A stretch of 64,000 nt of DNA. Source: an uncultured Bacteroidota bacterium (GTDB lineage: Bacteria; Bacteroidota; Bacteroidia; Bacteroidales; WCHB1-69). The position numbers were made by a program, and so were the translations under genes. Position 1 is the first letter of the stretch; every line of letters begins with the position of its first letter. Positions 18,641 to 27,526 of this stretch are shown piece by piece. Under the pieces are notes generated by a model. The model was not told where the DNA came from, did no database searches, and was given only the letters and a program-made list of their open reading frames with translations. Location: NCBI GenBank assembly GCA_902802755.1, contig CADCNH010000007.1:46658-110657 (forward strand). Reading direction: 5' to 3'.

Positions 18641-18760
18641 ATGCCCTTATTTCAAACAAGTCCATCCTGCTCTATATGACGGGGATGCCGAAAACCGTAT
18701 TGAGAGTAAGCTGTAATTTAAACCTGATGGGCCAACAGGAAATAACATGGCATAAAAAGC

Positions 18761-19270
18761 TTGAAAAAAATATTGTCCTTTTGTATTGCATTATTCATTT
18801 TTGTGGGTTATTGTGATGCACAAAAAATAGTAGAAATTGGCAAAATTAATATGATTTCGTCAAAAAATATTAACAATTTGGCTGATTATGAGTTAATTGC
18901 TGCATATGCGAGAGGTAATCAAAAGAAAATAACAAAAAGCAAAGCGGAAACTATAGATGCAGCTTTAGAACAAACTGTTAGAGAAATTCCAGGAGGTGTA
19001 TTTGTGATGAATGCCAAAATATATCTCATAAAAGGAAAATATTTTGCCGTTGAAGGGGATGTTTGGGGACTCAAGCAGAATGCTAATTACAAAGGATTTA
19101 GTGTAGGAGACCAAGTGATGTGGAAAACCGTGGCGGGATATAAGAAGGGAACAATTGAAGCTATTAAAGATTCGGAGAATTGTGTCGTTATTGAAGACGG
19201 AACTATGAATCGTACAACCATTAAATTTGTCAAGTTGATGCGTGCGGATGGTCCAATGCCAGAAGATTAA
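18761..19270 (+). CDS. Small secreted protein of unknown function
   Basis: 169 residues. The start is a TTG (18761), because the frame is closed upstream by a stop at 18743-18745 and no ATG precedes the signal peptide. The signal peptide is MKKILSFCIALFIFVGYCDAQ; the residues before its Cys do not form a good lipobox. The mature part (AKIYLIKGKYFAVEGDVWG, GFSVGDQVMWKTVAGYKKGT) suggests a small beta-rich domain, but no family is recognised. It is first of three secreted-protein genes on this strand (26 bp to the next). The folded RNA element at 18410-18640 lies directly upstream, so it may be its leader. Confidence 0.7.
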   Translation: MKKILSFCIALFIFVGYCDAQKIVEIGKINMISSKNINNLADYELIAAYARGNQKKITKSKAETIDAALEQTVREIPGGVFVMNAKIYLIKGKYFAVEGDVWGLKQNANYKGFSVGDQVMWKTVAGYKKGTIEAIKDSENCVVIEDGTMNRTTIKFVKLMRADGPMPED

Positions 19271-19296
19271 AAGTTAAGGCTTAATTTTGAATTGTT

Positions 19297-20442
19297 ATGA
19301 AACCTAAAATATTTTTCGCCTACCTATTCTTATTTGCGAGCATTTCTTTTGCTTTTTCGCAAACATCCGTCCGTGTTGCAGATTTGTCATTCAAAATGAA
19401 AAGCAATAGCACGGAGGAATTCTACTATAGTTTTGCTGAAGGTGATGTGATGGTAGTGGATTTCGAATTGAGAAAAGGAAAAGGAGTCAAATTTGAAGTG
19501 ATTGAGTTGCCATATCAGACTAAAATCAATCAATTTACGGCACGCATTTCTAATTATAGAATGAATGTTACCTCTACCAAAGTATATTTGTTCAGAGTGG
19601 CGAATGGTATGGGAAATAAGCTGTGTTCTTTAAGCATCAAGCGTATTCCGAAATCACAGGAAATGGTGAATTTTAACACCGCATGGCAATGGAAAACAAT
19701 ATATGACACTACTTACACCACTTATAAGGAAGATTCTCTTGTTAGGCATGATACGGTGCATTATACGGAAACAGTGAAAGAAGTAGCCTCTCGTGAACTA
19801 AAAGAAGAAATGTTAGTAGATAACACCGTTGAAATTCGTTCAATAGGTTGGATAGATCATGACAACCCTCGTGCTTTTGTCTCAATTGAACTGCCAAGTA
19901 ATCAAGTCGGTCAGAATTGGGAAAAAAAAGTTGTAGGATGGGCTTATTGGCTATGTGTTGGTAATAATTCTAGTAGCTATTGGAGTCGTAATAAAAACAG
20001 AATTGTTAAGAGTGCAACTGCTATAGCAGAAACAACGTTGAGTCCATTGGGAGCCTTGGTGGTTGGTGGTATTACAGATTTAGCCATTCCTGACCCATCA
20101 AAAGTGGACAATGTGATTTGGGCGATTGTTGCAAACACCGAAAATAAAAATGCATTTATGAGAGGTGAAACTTATATTTCTATAGTGCATAATAATGGTC
20201 CTGGAGCTTATGGGAAATTTGTCAATGAAACCCAAGGAAAATACTTTATCTGTATGTTTAATGATAACATCCATGATAGAATTATAGTTGATGTCAAAGT
20301 ATGTGCAGTAATGGAAACAATTACCTATAAAGATGTTGATTACCAACGTACCAAGGTTGTTCCCCAATATGTCACATTAACAAAAAAACGAATGAATGTC
20401 ACACCGAGTCAGGTCAAAGTGCCAGTGGAAAATATTCGATAA
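19297..20442 (+). CDS. Secreted protein of unknown function
   Basis: 381 residues with signal peptide MKPKIFFAYLFLFASISFAF. An N-terminal beta-rich part (DVMVVDFELRKGKGVKFEVI) is followed by a Thr/Asp-rich stretch (YDTTYTTYKEDSLVRHDTVH, about residues 138-157) and a C-terminal domain with WAYWLCVGNNSSSYW and LSPLGALVVGGITDLAI. No T9SS sorting domain and no named family were recognised. The gene sits 26 bp after the small secreted protein and 21 bp before the C10 protease, so the three are probably co-transcribed. Confidence 0.75.
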   Translation: MKPKIFFAYLFLFASISFAFSQTSVRVADLSFKMKSNSTEEFYYSFAEGDVMVVDFELRKGKGVKFEVIELPYQTKINQFTARISNYRMNVTSTKVYLFRVANGMGNKLCSLSIKRIPKSQEMVNFNTAWQWKTIYDTTYTTYKEDSLVRHDTVHYTETVKEVASRELKEEMLVDNTVEIRSIGWIDHDNPRAFVSIELPSNQVGQNWEKKVVGWAYWLCVGNNSSSYWSRNKNRIVKSATAIAETTLSPLGALVVGGITDLAIPDPSKVDNVIWAIVANTENKNAFMRGETYISIVHNNGPGAYGKFVNETQGKYFICMFNDNIHDRIIVDVKVCAVMETITYKDVDYQRTKVVPQYVTLTKKRMNVTPSQVKVPVENIR

Positions 20443-20463
20443 TAGTATAATCTCTTTTTTACA

Positions 20464-23400
20464 ATGAAAAAGACCACTTTAGTATTAGCTCTTTTATTCT
20501 GTGTCAATTTGGTTTTCTCAAACCCAGTAGATACTGTTACAGCAAAAAAAGTTGCGAAAAATTTTTACATGCAAAATAGTGTTATTGGGGTAAGGAATGG
20601 TCAAACTATACGAATACGGCGCCAAGTCCCAGAATATGTGGTCGTTCCTTTAGACACAATGTTTACAGGCTTTTACATTCTTAATTCAACAAATGATGAC
20701 GGTTTCGTAATTGTTTCGGCTGATAATAATGTCATGCCGATTCTTGGATATTCTGAGGAACATTCTTTCAATGCCAGCAATATGCCGCCAGCTATGCGAG
20801 ATTGGCTTTATGGATATGAAATGGAAATTAGGCGAGCAAGAATAATGGACAGAACTTTGGTTTCTGATGAAGCACGGAGAGAATGGGGAGCATTGCTCAC
20901 AGGACAGGATTTACCCAATAGAAACACAAACAATGTGCCAGCTTTGCTTGAAACAAATTGGGGTCAGGGATGGCCATATAATTTGTCATGTCCATCTACA
21001 ACAAACGGGAATGCTCCAACAGGATGCGTAGCTACGGCTATGGCACAGGTAATGAAATATTGGGAACATCCCTTGACTGGAGCGGGATCTCATACCTACA
21101 CACATCCCACCTATGGCACATTGAGTGCAAATTTTGAAAGCTTAATTGCGTGGAATGAAATGCTTGATACATATAATTCGTCTTCTTCATATACTTTAAT
21201 GCAAGCTGGTTCAATTTCTTCGTTGATGTATATATGCGGTGTAAGTGTGGACATGGACTATGGGGTTCAGGAGAGTAGTGCTTTATTGGTGAATAATGGA
21301 TATACTTTTATTCCAAGTGCAGAAACAGCTTTGAAAAATTATTTTGATTATAGTGAGAATCTTCGAGGAGTTAGTAAATCAGATTATTCTAATTCACAAT
21401 GGATTAATATGTTGAAGAATGAGTTGGATTCAGGAAGGGCAATCCTATATAGAGGAAGCGATAATATATCTGGTGGACATGCCTTTGTTTGTGATGGATA
21501 CAATAATAATTATTTCCATTTTAATTGGGGATGGGGTGCTTCGGCTAATAATTACTGTTTGATTACATCTTTAATTCCTCAAAATAGTTCATATAATTTC
21601 TCAAACGATCAACAGGCTATTATTGGAATTTCTCCAACAAATCAGCCAATACGTCCAAACTATGATTTAATGATGTATAGTTCTTTGACATCTTCTGCTT
21701 CAAGTTACCAGTATGGCGATGATGTTATCATCACAGGAACTGTTACAAATGTGGGTAATGCTTCATTTAATGGCTATATTTATGCTATTGTTTCCGATAT
21801 AAATGGCAATTATGTCACAGAAGTACAAACGTATGCAAATATTTCTGCTAATCAACATGTGACCAAAACTTTTACGATACAAGGAGGCTTGCCATTAGCC
21901 TCGGGTCAATATTTTGTATGTTTGACTTCTTCGTCTAATCCAAATGATGTTAACGCCGCACGATTTATCAGAGACAATCTTTCTCATCCTAACTTTGTTT
22001 CATTTTCAGTGGAATATGAAACAACACTAGAAACATTTTCGGATTTTGACGTTTCATCAGAAATCATATATTCTGGACAATCCATCACGGTTAATGTTGA
22101 TATTTTGAATGCGGGCACAACCACTTTCTCAGGAAGTGTTGCTGTCGCTCTTATTTCTTTAGAAGGATCATTCGTTCAGTTTATACAACAACATAGTCTC
22201 ACATCAAATAGTTCACTTCAGCCTAATTACCATTTTACGAATGGAATAGACTTTACGGGTACTGTTACAGCGCCAGCTGGAGATTATTTCCTTGCTTTAA
22301 TATGGCAAGAACTGTATTATTCGAATTGGACTTATGCAGGGTGTGGTCATAATTATTTAAATCCTGTAAGAATTACGATAAGAGAACAACCATTGACGGA
22401 TATGTATGAAACGAATAATACAGCTTCCACAGCATACGAATTAACTCCTGTTTTTTCAGATAATATCAGTTCAGTTAATACTGTTGGTGCTAATTTTCAC
22501 ACGCAATCTGATGTGGATTACTATAAAATCATTCTTCCAACAGGATTCGCATATTCAGCAATACCAGTGTTGGAAGACATGTATTATAACAATGATATCT
22601 CGTATTCGGTTGATGCCAAATTTTACTATGCTGTAGACAATATTTCCTCTTGGAATGGACCTTTTGATTTAGATGCAAATATTATTTCCTGTGCACAAAA
22701 TGAGGTTGTACTAAATAATGGGGGTACAATTTATTATAAGGTTGTTCCCTCATACACTGGAGATATGGGAAGTTATAATTTGAGTGTATTTATACAAAGA
22801 CAAATACTTCCTGACCAATACGAAGAAAACAATACTGCATCAACAGCATACAGTTTGGGTACTGTTAATACCAATAGTGTAATTTGCACAGTAGATGCTA
22901 CTTTCCATGTTACCACCGACAATGATTATTACAAAATAAACCTTCCGTCAGGTTACTCATACACTATAAATGCATATTTACAGGATAGTTACAATAATAG
23001 CAATTACACTGCGGATGCCAAATTTGCGACCTTAACAGATGGAAGCACATGGTCATCTAATTATGGGAACTCCATGCCTGCTCTAACGATAAGTGATGGG
23101 GGAACTCTATATTTCAGAGTGTTACCGTATACTTCCAATGAAATAGGCACCTATTCGTTGCATATTGAAGTAACGAGAACAACTGTGATTGAACCTGATA
23201 TGTATGAACCCAATAATACGGCATCTGCGGCATACCTGCTTGGAACTATCTCAAATAATAGTACGACCATGGATGTCAGTGCTAATTTCCACATCACTAC
23301 CGACAATGATTACTATAAAATCAACCTTCCATCAGGCTACTCCTACACCATAAATGCAAACATCTTAAACAGTTACAACAATAGCAATTATACAGCGGAT

Positions 23401-24201
23401 GCCAAATTTGCAACTTCAACAGATGGAAGTACATGGTCATCTAATTATGGTAATTCCATGTCAGCGTTAACGATGAGCAATGGAGGAACCTTGTATTTCA
23501 GAGTATTGCCTTATACCAATAATGAAATGGGGACTTATTCCCTGCATATTGATATATCTCGACAAGGAGGGATCGAACCGGATGTATATGAGCCAAACAA
23601 TTCTTCTGCGGCTGCTTATCTTTTAGAAACAGTCAATGGCTCAAGCGTAACCATTAATGCGGAGGCCAATTTTCATGTTACAAACGATGCGGATTATTAT
23701 AAAATAATTATGCTTCCAGGGTATAGCTATGCTGTGGATGCGAGACTTTATGACAGCAACAATGATGGTACATATACTGTGGATGCAAAATTTTCGGTGT
23801 CACAAGATGGCAACAATTGGTCTGAATATTATGGTGTATATGCTCCAACCATGATGTATTCTAATGGAGGAAGGGTGTATTATCATGTTATTCCAAACCA
23901 AAGTGGTACAATCGGGACATATCGGTTAAATGTGGAAATAACTGCGTCAAATGAAATTGAAGAGTATGGTGAAATTCCCGTGCTGTTATATCCCAATCCG
24001 GCCTCAGAATACTTATATGTGACAATATCAGAATCCATGACAATTACAAATTTGTATGTTTATAACATGGAAGGTCAACTGATAAAAACTGTTAAGGGTA
24101 ATGTGTCTTCAATTAATATTGCCGAATTGTCAAAAGGTATGTATTTCATTCGAATACACACTGATAAAGGGTTTGTTGTCAGAAAATTTGTAAAAAGGTA
24201 G
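20464..24201 (+). CDS. T9SS-exported C10 (streptopain/PrtT-type) cysteine protease with four C-terminal repeats
   Basis: 1245 residues. Signal peptide MKKTTLVLALLFCVNLVFS; a Spi-type inhibitory propeptide (GFYILNSTNDDGFVIVSADN); then the C10 catalytic domain with nucleophile Cys188 in APTGCVATAMAQ and His339 in SGGHAFVCDGY, followed by FHFNWGWG. After CARDB-like segments come four tandem units of about 115 residues, each opening with a Y-E-x-N-N motif (MYETNNTASTAY, QYEENNTASTAY, MYEPNNTASAAY, VYEPNNSSAAAY) and containing ADAKF. They resemble pre-peptidase C-terminal domains. The end (VLLYPNPASEYLYV ... GMYFIRIHTDKGFVVRKFVKR-like) is a type A T9SS sorting domain. Likely cell-surface or secreted. 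Confidence 0.93.
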   Translation: MKKTTLVLALLFCVNLVFSNPVDTVTAKKVAKNFYMQNSVIGVRNGQTIRIRRQVPEYVVVPLDTMFTGFYILNSTNDDGFVIVSADNNVMPILGYSEEHSFNASNMPPAMRDWLYGYEMEIRRARIMDRTLVSDEARREWGALLTGQDLPNRNTNNVPALLETNWGQGWPYNLSCPSTTNGNAPTGCVATAMAQVMKYWEHPLTGAGSHTYTHPTYGTLSANFESLIAWNEMLDTYNSSSSYTLMQAGSISSLMYICGVSVDMDYGVQESSALLVNNGYTFIPSAETALKNYFDYSENLRGVSKSDYSNSQWINMLKNELDSGRAILYRGSDNISGGHAFVCDGYNNNYFHFNWGWGASANNYCLITSLIPQNSSYNFSNDQQAIIGISPTNQPIRPNYDLMMYSSLTSSASSYQYGDDVIITGTVTNVGNASFNGYIYAIVSDINGNYVTEVQTYANISANQHVTKTFTIQGGLPLASGQYFVCLTSSSNPNDVNAARFIRDNLSHPNFVSFSVEYETTLETFSDFDVSSEIIYSGQSITVNVDILNAGTTTFSGSVAVALISLEGSFVQFIQQHSLTSNSSLQPNYHFTNGIDFTGTVTAPAGDYFLALIWQELYYSNWTYAGCGHNYLNPVRITIREQPLTDMYETNNTASTAYELTPVFSDNISSVNTVGANFHTQSDVDYYKIILPTGFAYSAIPVLEDMYYNNDISYSVDAKFYYAVDNISSWNGPFDLDANIISCAQNEVVLNNGGTIYYKVVPSYTGDMGSYNLSVFIQRQILPDQYEENNTASTAYSLGTVNTNSVICTVDATFHVTTDNDYYKINLPSGYSYTINAYLQDSYNNSNYTADAKFATLTDGSTWSSNYGNSMPALTISDGGTLYFRVLPYTSNEIGTYSLHIEVTRTTVIEPDMYEPNNTASAAYLLGTISNNSTTMDVSANFHITTDNDYYKINLPSGYSYTINANILNSYNNSNYTADAKFATSTDGSTWSSNYGNSMSALTMSNGGTLYFRVLPYTNNEMGTYSLHIDISRQGGIEPDVYEPNNSSAAAYLLETVNGSSVTINAEANFHVTNDADYYKIIMLPGYSYAVDARLYDSNNDGTYTVDAKFSVSQDGNNWSEYYGVYAPTMMYSNGGRVYYHVIPNQSGTIGTYRLNVEITASNEIEEYGEIPVLLYPNPASEYLYVTISESMTITNLYVYNMEGQLIKTVKGNVSSINIAELSKGMYFIRIHTDKGFVVRKFVKR

Positions 24202-24205
24202 TGCG

Positions 24206-24228
24206 AGGACGCAGTCGCTTCTATAAAA
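24206..24228. repeat. 23-bp repeat, left flank of the RhuM-relic/AAA patch
   Basis: aggacgcagtcgcttctat plus aaaa; 20 of 23 bases match 26099-26121 in the same orientation, on the far side of the AAA/DUF4143 gene. Confidence 0.6.
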
Positions 24229-24247
24229 TCCTTGGAATATCGCTTAA

Positions 24248-24590
24248 TTAGCACATTAGCTTCTCCACTGGCACATTCAGCTTCGAAAAGGCGAAGAGCT
24301 TTTTGCCCAAGTCTTTCAGCGAGGCTCCGAGGTGATATATGGTGTCGTCGATAACCAGGAAGCGGTCATGATAGTTGGAAGGCATATCCTCGCAACAGAT
24401 AGTCTTTAATAACACCATTCGCCCATCTTCGGAATTGTGTGCCACGAAGTGATTTGACACGATACCCGACAGAAATAATAACGTCGAGACTATAAATTTT
24501 CACTGGCTTGTCGGAATGTGCAAAGTGCAAAAAATGCACATTGCAGAGGATGCTGTTTTCTACCGATGAACAAAATATGGTATTTTCGGA
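24248..24590 (-). pseudogene. Relic: RhuM-type fragment joined out of frame to an ORF6N-type C-terminus
   Basis: In one minus-strand frame (about 24369-24590) is a piece resembling the RhuM virulence-protein family (YSLDVIISVGYRVKSLRG, FRRWANGVIKDYLLRGYAF). In the next frame, from about 24385 down to 24248, is the typical end of ORF6N-domain proteins (HDRFLVIDDTIYHLGASLKD, LGKKLFAFSKLN). Neither start nor middle of either protein is present, so this is a broken remnant. Its last residues KLMC and stop lie in the tgtgctaattaag microrepeat. Confidence 0.65.
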
Positions 24591-24664
24591 TAAACGGAGT
24601 GATAAAATTCTCGTATTTTCGGATATTTTATAGAAAAAAATTTGCGTAATCCAAAAAAAACAAG

Positions 24665-24672
24665 TATTTTTG
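24665..24672 (+). promoter_or_regulatory. -7 element for the AAA/DUF4143 gene
   Basis: TATTTTTG, 24 bp before the start codon. Confidence 0.55.
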
Positions 24673-24696
24673 CACTCGTAATCAAACATATATCCA

Positions 24697-26031
24697 ATGA
24701 TGGAGCGAATATTCAAGCGGAAACTATATGACCGGCTTCTTGAATGGAAGCGGGTCCAGAACGGGAAAAGTGCCATTCTTGTGGAAGGTGCACGGCGAGT
24801 AGGCAAATCAACACTTGTCGAGACATTTGCTAGAAATGAGTATGAGTCGTATATATTGATTGACTTCAATGAAGCCTCTGATGAGGTAAAGTCTCTGTTC
24901 AATAACTTGATGGACAAGAATTTCCTGTTTCTTCAACTCCAGTCTTTATACAAGGTCATACTGAAAGAACGCAAGTCAGTCATCATTTTTGATGAGGTCC
25001 AAAAATGTCCTCTTGCTCGCCAAGCCATAAAGTATCTTGTCAGAGACGGACGTTATGACTATATTGAGACGGGTTCGCTCATCAGTATCAAAAAAAACAC
25101 AAAAGACATCACTATTCCGAGTGAGGAGGAGCGTGTAACACTCTTTCCCATGGACTACGAAGAATTCCGCTGGGCATTAGGAGACGAGGCTACCATCCCG
25201 CTACTACGTACATACTATGAAAATGGTCTCCCGTTGGACATGGCACATCGTGCTATGATGCGTGACTTCAGGCTATATATGCTTATTGGTGGTATGCCGC
25301 AGGCTGTCAACACCTATCTTGAAACAAATAACTTCAGTATGGTGGATCTTGCAAAACGCAACATAATCAACATATATCGGGATGATTTTCAAAAACTTGA
25401 TTCCACTGGACGTCTGGAGGAACTTTACATGAACATTCCCGCCCAGTTGAGCCAGGTAAATAACCGTTACAAACCGTATTCCGTGCTTGGAGATGTGGAA
25501 GATGACAAACTGTTGGAATTGATGAAGGATTTAGAGGATAGCAAAACGGTACTATTCTCATACCATTCCAATGATCCAAATGTGGGTATGTCGCTGACAA
25601 AAAATATTTCCAAGTACAAGATTTTTTGTTCGGACACCGGTTTGTTCGTGACGCTTGCTTTTGGGGACAAAGATCACACAGAGAATGTTATTTATCAGAA
25701 ATTACTGAACGACAAACTTAGCACCAATCTCGGCTATGTGTATGAGAATGTGATAGCACAGATGCTTTCCGCTTCGGGGAACAAGCTTTTTTATTATACA
25801 TGGCCTAAGGATGCCACCCACAACTATGAGATTGACTTCCTGCTTTCACATGGTTCCAAGTTGCATCCTATTGAAGTGAAATCGTCGGGGTACAATACCC
25901 ATGCGTCGCTGGACTCCTTTTGTAAAAAATTCTCCCATATTATTGGAAAGCGTTATTTAGTTTACACCAAGGATTTCAGGAAGGATGAAGAAACAATTCT
26001 ACTCCCTGTTTATATGACGCCGTTCCTGTAA
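24697..26031 (+). CDS. AAA ATPase with DUF4143 C-terminus
   Basis: 444 residues. Walker A is EGARRVGKSTL (about residues 30-40) and Walker B is VIIFDEVQKCP (about 95-105), followed by a sensor-like ETGSLISI. The C-terminal DUF4143 domain carries a PD-(D/E)XK-like core, YEIDFLLS then HPIEVKSS (about 388-407). This family is widespread, usually multi-copy, and has no settled function. ATG codons at 24697 and 24700 are both possible starts. It sits between the RhuM/ORF6N relic and a repeat that matches 24206-24228, so the patch may have been acquired. Confidence 0.88.
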   Translation: MMERIFKRKLYDRLLEWKRVQNGKSAILVEGARRVGKSTLVETFARNEYESYILIDFNEASDEVKSLFNNLMDKNFLFLQLQSLYKVILKERKSVIIFDEVQKCPLARQAIKYLVRDGRYDYIETGSLISIKKNTKDITIPSEEERVTLFPMDYEEFRWALGDEATIPLLRTYYENGLPLDMAHRAMMRDFRLYMLIGGMPQAVNTYLETNNFSMVDLAKRNIINIYRDDFQKLDSTGRLEELYMNIPAQLSQVNNRYKPYSVLGDVEDDKLLELMKDLEDSKTVLFSYHSNDPNVGMSLTKNISKYKIFCSDTGLFVTLAFGDKDHTENVIYQKLLNDKLSTNLGYVYENVIAQMLSASGNKLFYYTWPKDATHNYEIDFLLSHGSKLHPIEVKSSGYNTHASLDSFCKKFSHIIGKRYLVYTKDFRKDEETILLPVYMTPFL

Positions 26032-26098
26032 AAACTTCCAAAAAGGAATACTACATATCCCAAAGCCTGCATGCCTAAGATGTGTAAATCTTATCCAT

Positions 26099-26216
26099 AG
26101 GACGCAGTTGCCCCTATAAAAACATCAGCACATTAACCAATTTGCTAATTTACTAATTAACTGATTTGCTAATTAAAATTGGCACATTAGCACATTAACT
26201 AATTAGCACATTCTTC
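26099..26216. repeat. 23-bp repeat plus microrepeat block before the GSCFA gene
   Basis: 26099-26121 matches 24206-24228 at 20 of 23 bases. From 26126 to 26216 the sequence is almost wholly words of the 'agcacattaac / ttgctaattaac' type. The GSCFA gene ends inside this block. No gene seen in 26032-26202. Confidence 0.7.
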
Positions 26217-27060
26217 TGTGCCCTTGCGCCTTGTTCTCCTTCACCACTTCCTTCATCCGCTCCTGGGTTTCTGGGGTGAAGAAGGCTTCGGTCAGTTTTT
26301 CGCGGATATAGGTGACTGCGGCATCGGAGGGGTGGCAGAGGTCGGCGGCATAGAAACGGTAGTCGCGCAGGTCGTCCTGTACCATTTCGTAAGAGGGGAA
26401 ATAGAATGTGTTTTTATTGTCAATTAACTGATTGATAGATAAATGTAACGTTGCTTTGCTGATTTGGTTTTCGTGGAAGCCATCTGCTAAGTGCCGCACG
26501 GGACTGACGGTGAAAATTACTTTTAACTTAGGATTGAATTGCAGTAATTGGGGCAGCAATTCACGATAAATAGCTGTAATTTGTTCTACTGTGAACAGCT
26601 TTTTCTCGAAGCGATTGGCTGGAATCTTGTGGCAGTTGGCCACGATGAGGTCCCGTTCGATGAGGCGGTAGCAATAGGCGGTGCCGAAAGTTAAGAAGAG
26701 GTAATCGGCAGAGGCTAAGAAATCATGAGCCCTATTTAAACATTGACTGATGTTTTGCCGAAAAGTTTCTTTGTCGGGGTGTGAGAACTTGCCATGATGG
26801 GCATAGCTGATCCACTTTTCATTGAAGAAATCGATATATTGTTCGTTGAAAAGTTCTGGATTTATGCACATTTTCAACGCATTGGCAATGGAAACGGGAT
26901 TGAAAAGCGTGCCAAAGGGGTTGGATAGCGTGTCGAAACGCATCTCCTGGAAGAAATTGCCGATATGGTCTGAAAAACACGAGCCCAACAACATCAATTT
27001 ATCCTGATAGTTGATGTCAAAAGGGTATTTTGGGGTCGGTATTTCAGTGCGGAATTTCAT
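26203..27060 (-). CDS. GSCFA-domain protein
   Basis: 285 residues. The diagnostic motif is LLGSCFSDHIG (about residues 29-39), followed by NPFGTLFNPVSIANAL; YLFLTFGTAYCY and IFTVSPVRHL are further conserved blocks. GSCFA proteins resemble SGNH-type esterases, but their substrate is not known. No signal peptide. The last residues RRMC and the stop (TAA) lie in the intergenic atgtgctaattag repeat. Family is confident. Confidence 0.85.
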   Translation of the reverse strand: MKFRTEIPTPKYPFDINYQDKLMLLGSCFSDHIGNFFQEMRFDTLSNPFGTLFNPVSIANALKMCINPELFNEQYIDFFNEKWISYAHHGKFSHPDKETFRQNISQCLNRAHDFLASADYLFLTFGTAYCYRLIERDLIVANCHKIPANRFEKKLFTVEQITAIYRELLPQLLQFNPKLKVIFTVSPVRHLADGFHENQISKATLHLSINQLIDNKNTFYFPSYEMVQDDLRDYRFYAADLCHPSDAAVTYIREKLTEAFFTPETQERMKEVVKENKAQGHRRMC

Positions 27061-27440
27061 TTTCTTGCTACAATTTCCGTGGCAAATTTACACAAAATTC
27101 CCGAATTATACATGGACGTATAGATTTTCCTGTAGATACGCGATTTATCGCGTCCGCTCCGTGTGTCTGCATTCTCTGTACTCATCCGTCAATAATCTGA
27201 TGTTGCCATGAGCTTACACGTTGCTATCGTATGCAGGCCTTAGGTCTGCATGGCTCGGTAGCCCAGGGCATCGCCTTGGGGAAGATGGATGTACACCATC
27301 ATAGAACCCCGTTAGGGGTTCCATGTCTATAGAAACGGAAATTGTCATGCATCATGTTCGCGGCGCGGGTTAGGTTTGCGCCGAAGCAGTGAATGTGCCG
27401 CCGCGAAACGATACGGCAAAAAATATTTTGTCAAAATGAA
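27061..27440. repeat. Composite dispersed repeat with consecutive hairpins
   Basis: A GTAGATACG-type hairpin at 27131-27153 (ACGCGAT/ATCGCGT) is followed by a string of short stems: TGCAG/CTGCA around 27232-27252, CCAGGG/CCTTGG around 27265-27280, GATGG/CCATC around 27284-27300, and GGAACCCC-like/GGGGTTCC around 27304-27322. A tail (tgcgccgaagcag, tgccgccgcgaa) near 27388-27412 matches the tails at 18290-18326 and 63220-63246. No gene seen. Confidence 0.65.
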
Positions 27441-27526
27441 AAAAAATGAAAAAAATATCCCTCCGAGCAACAAATTTTCAGTTTTTTCGTCTTTATAGTA
27501 CTAGTAGATTCATAAACCCCGAAAAT

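Noticed and set aside
18514..18816. 100-residue plus-strand frame
   Set aside because: It runs through the folded RNA element and overlaps the secreted-protein gene in another frame; the sequence is better explained by RNA helices.
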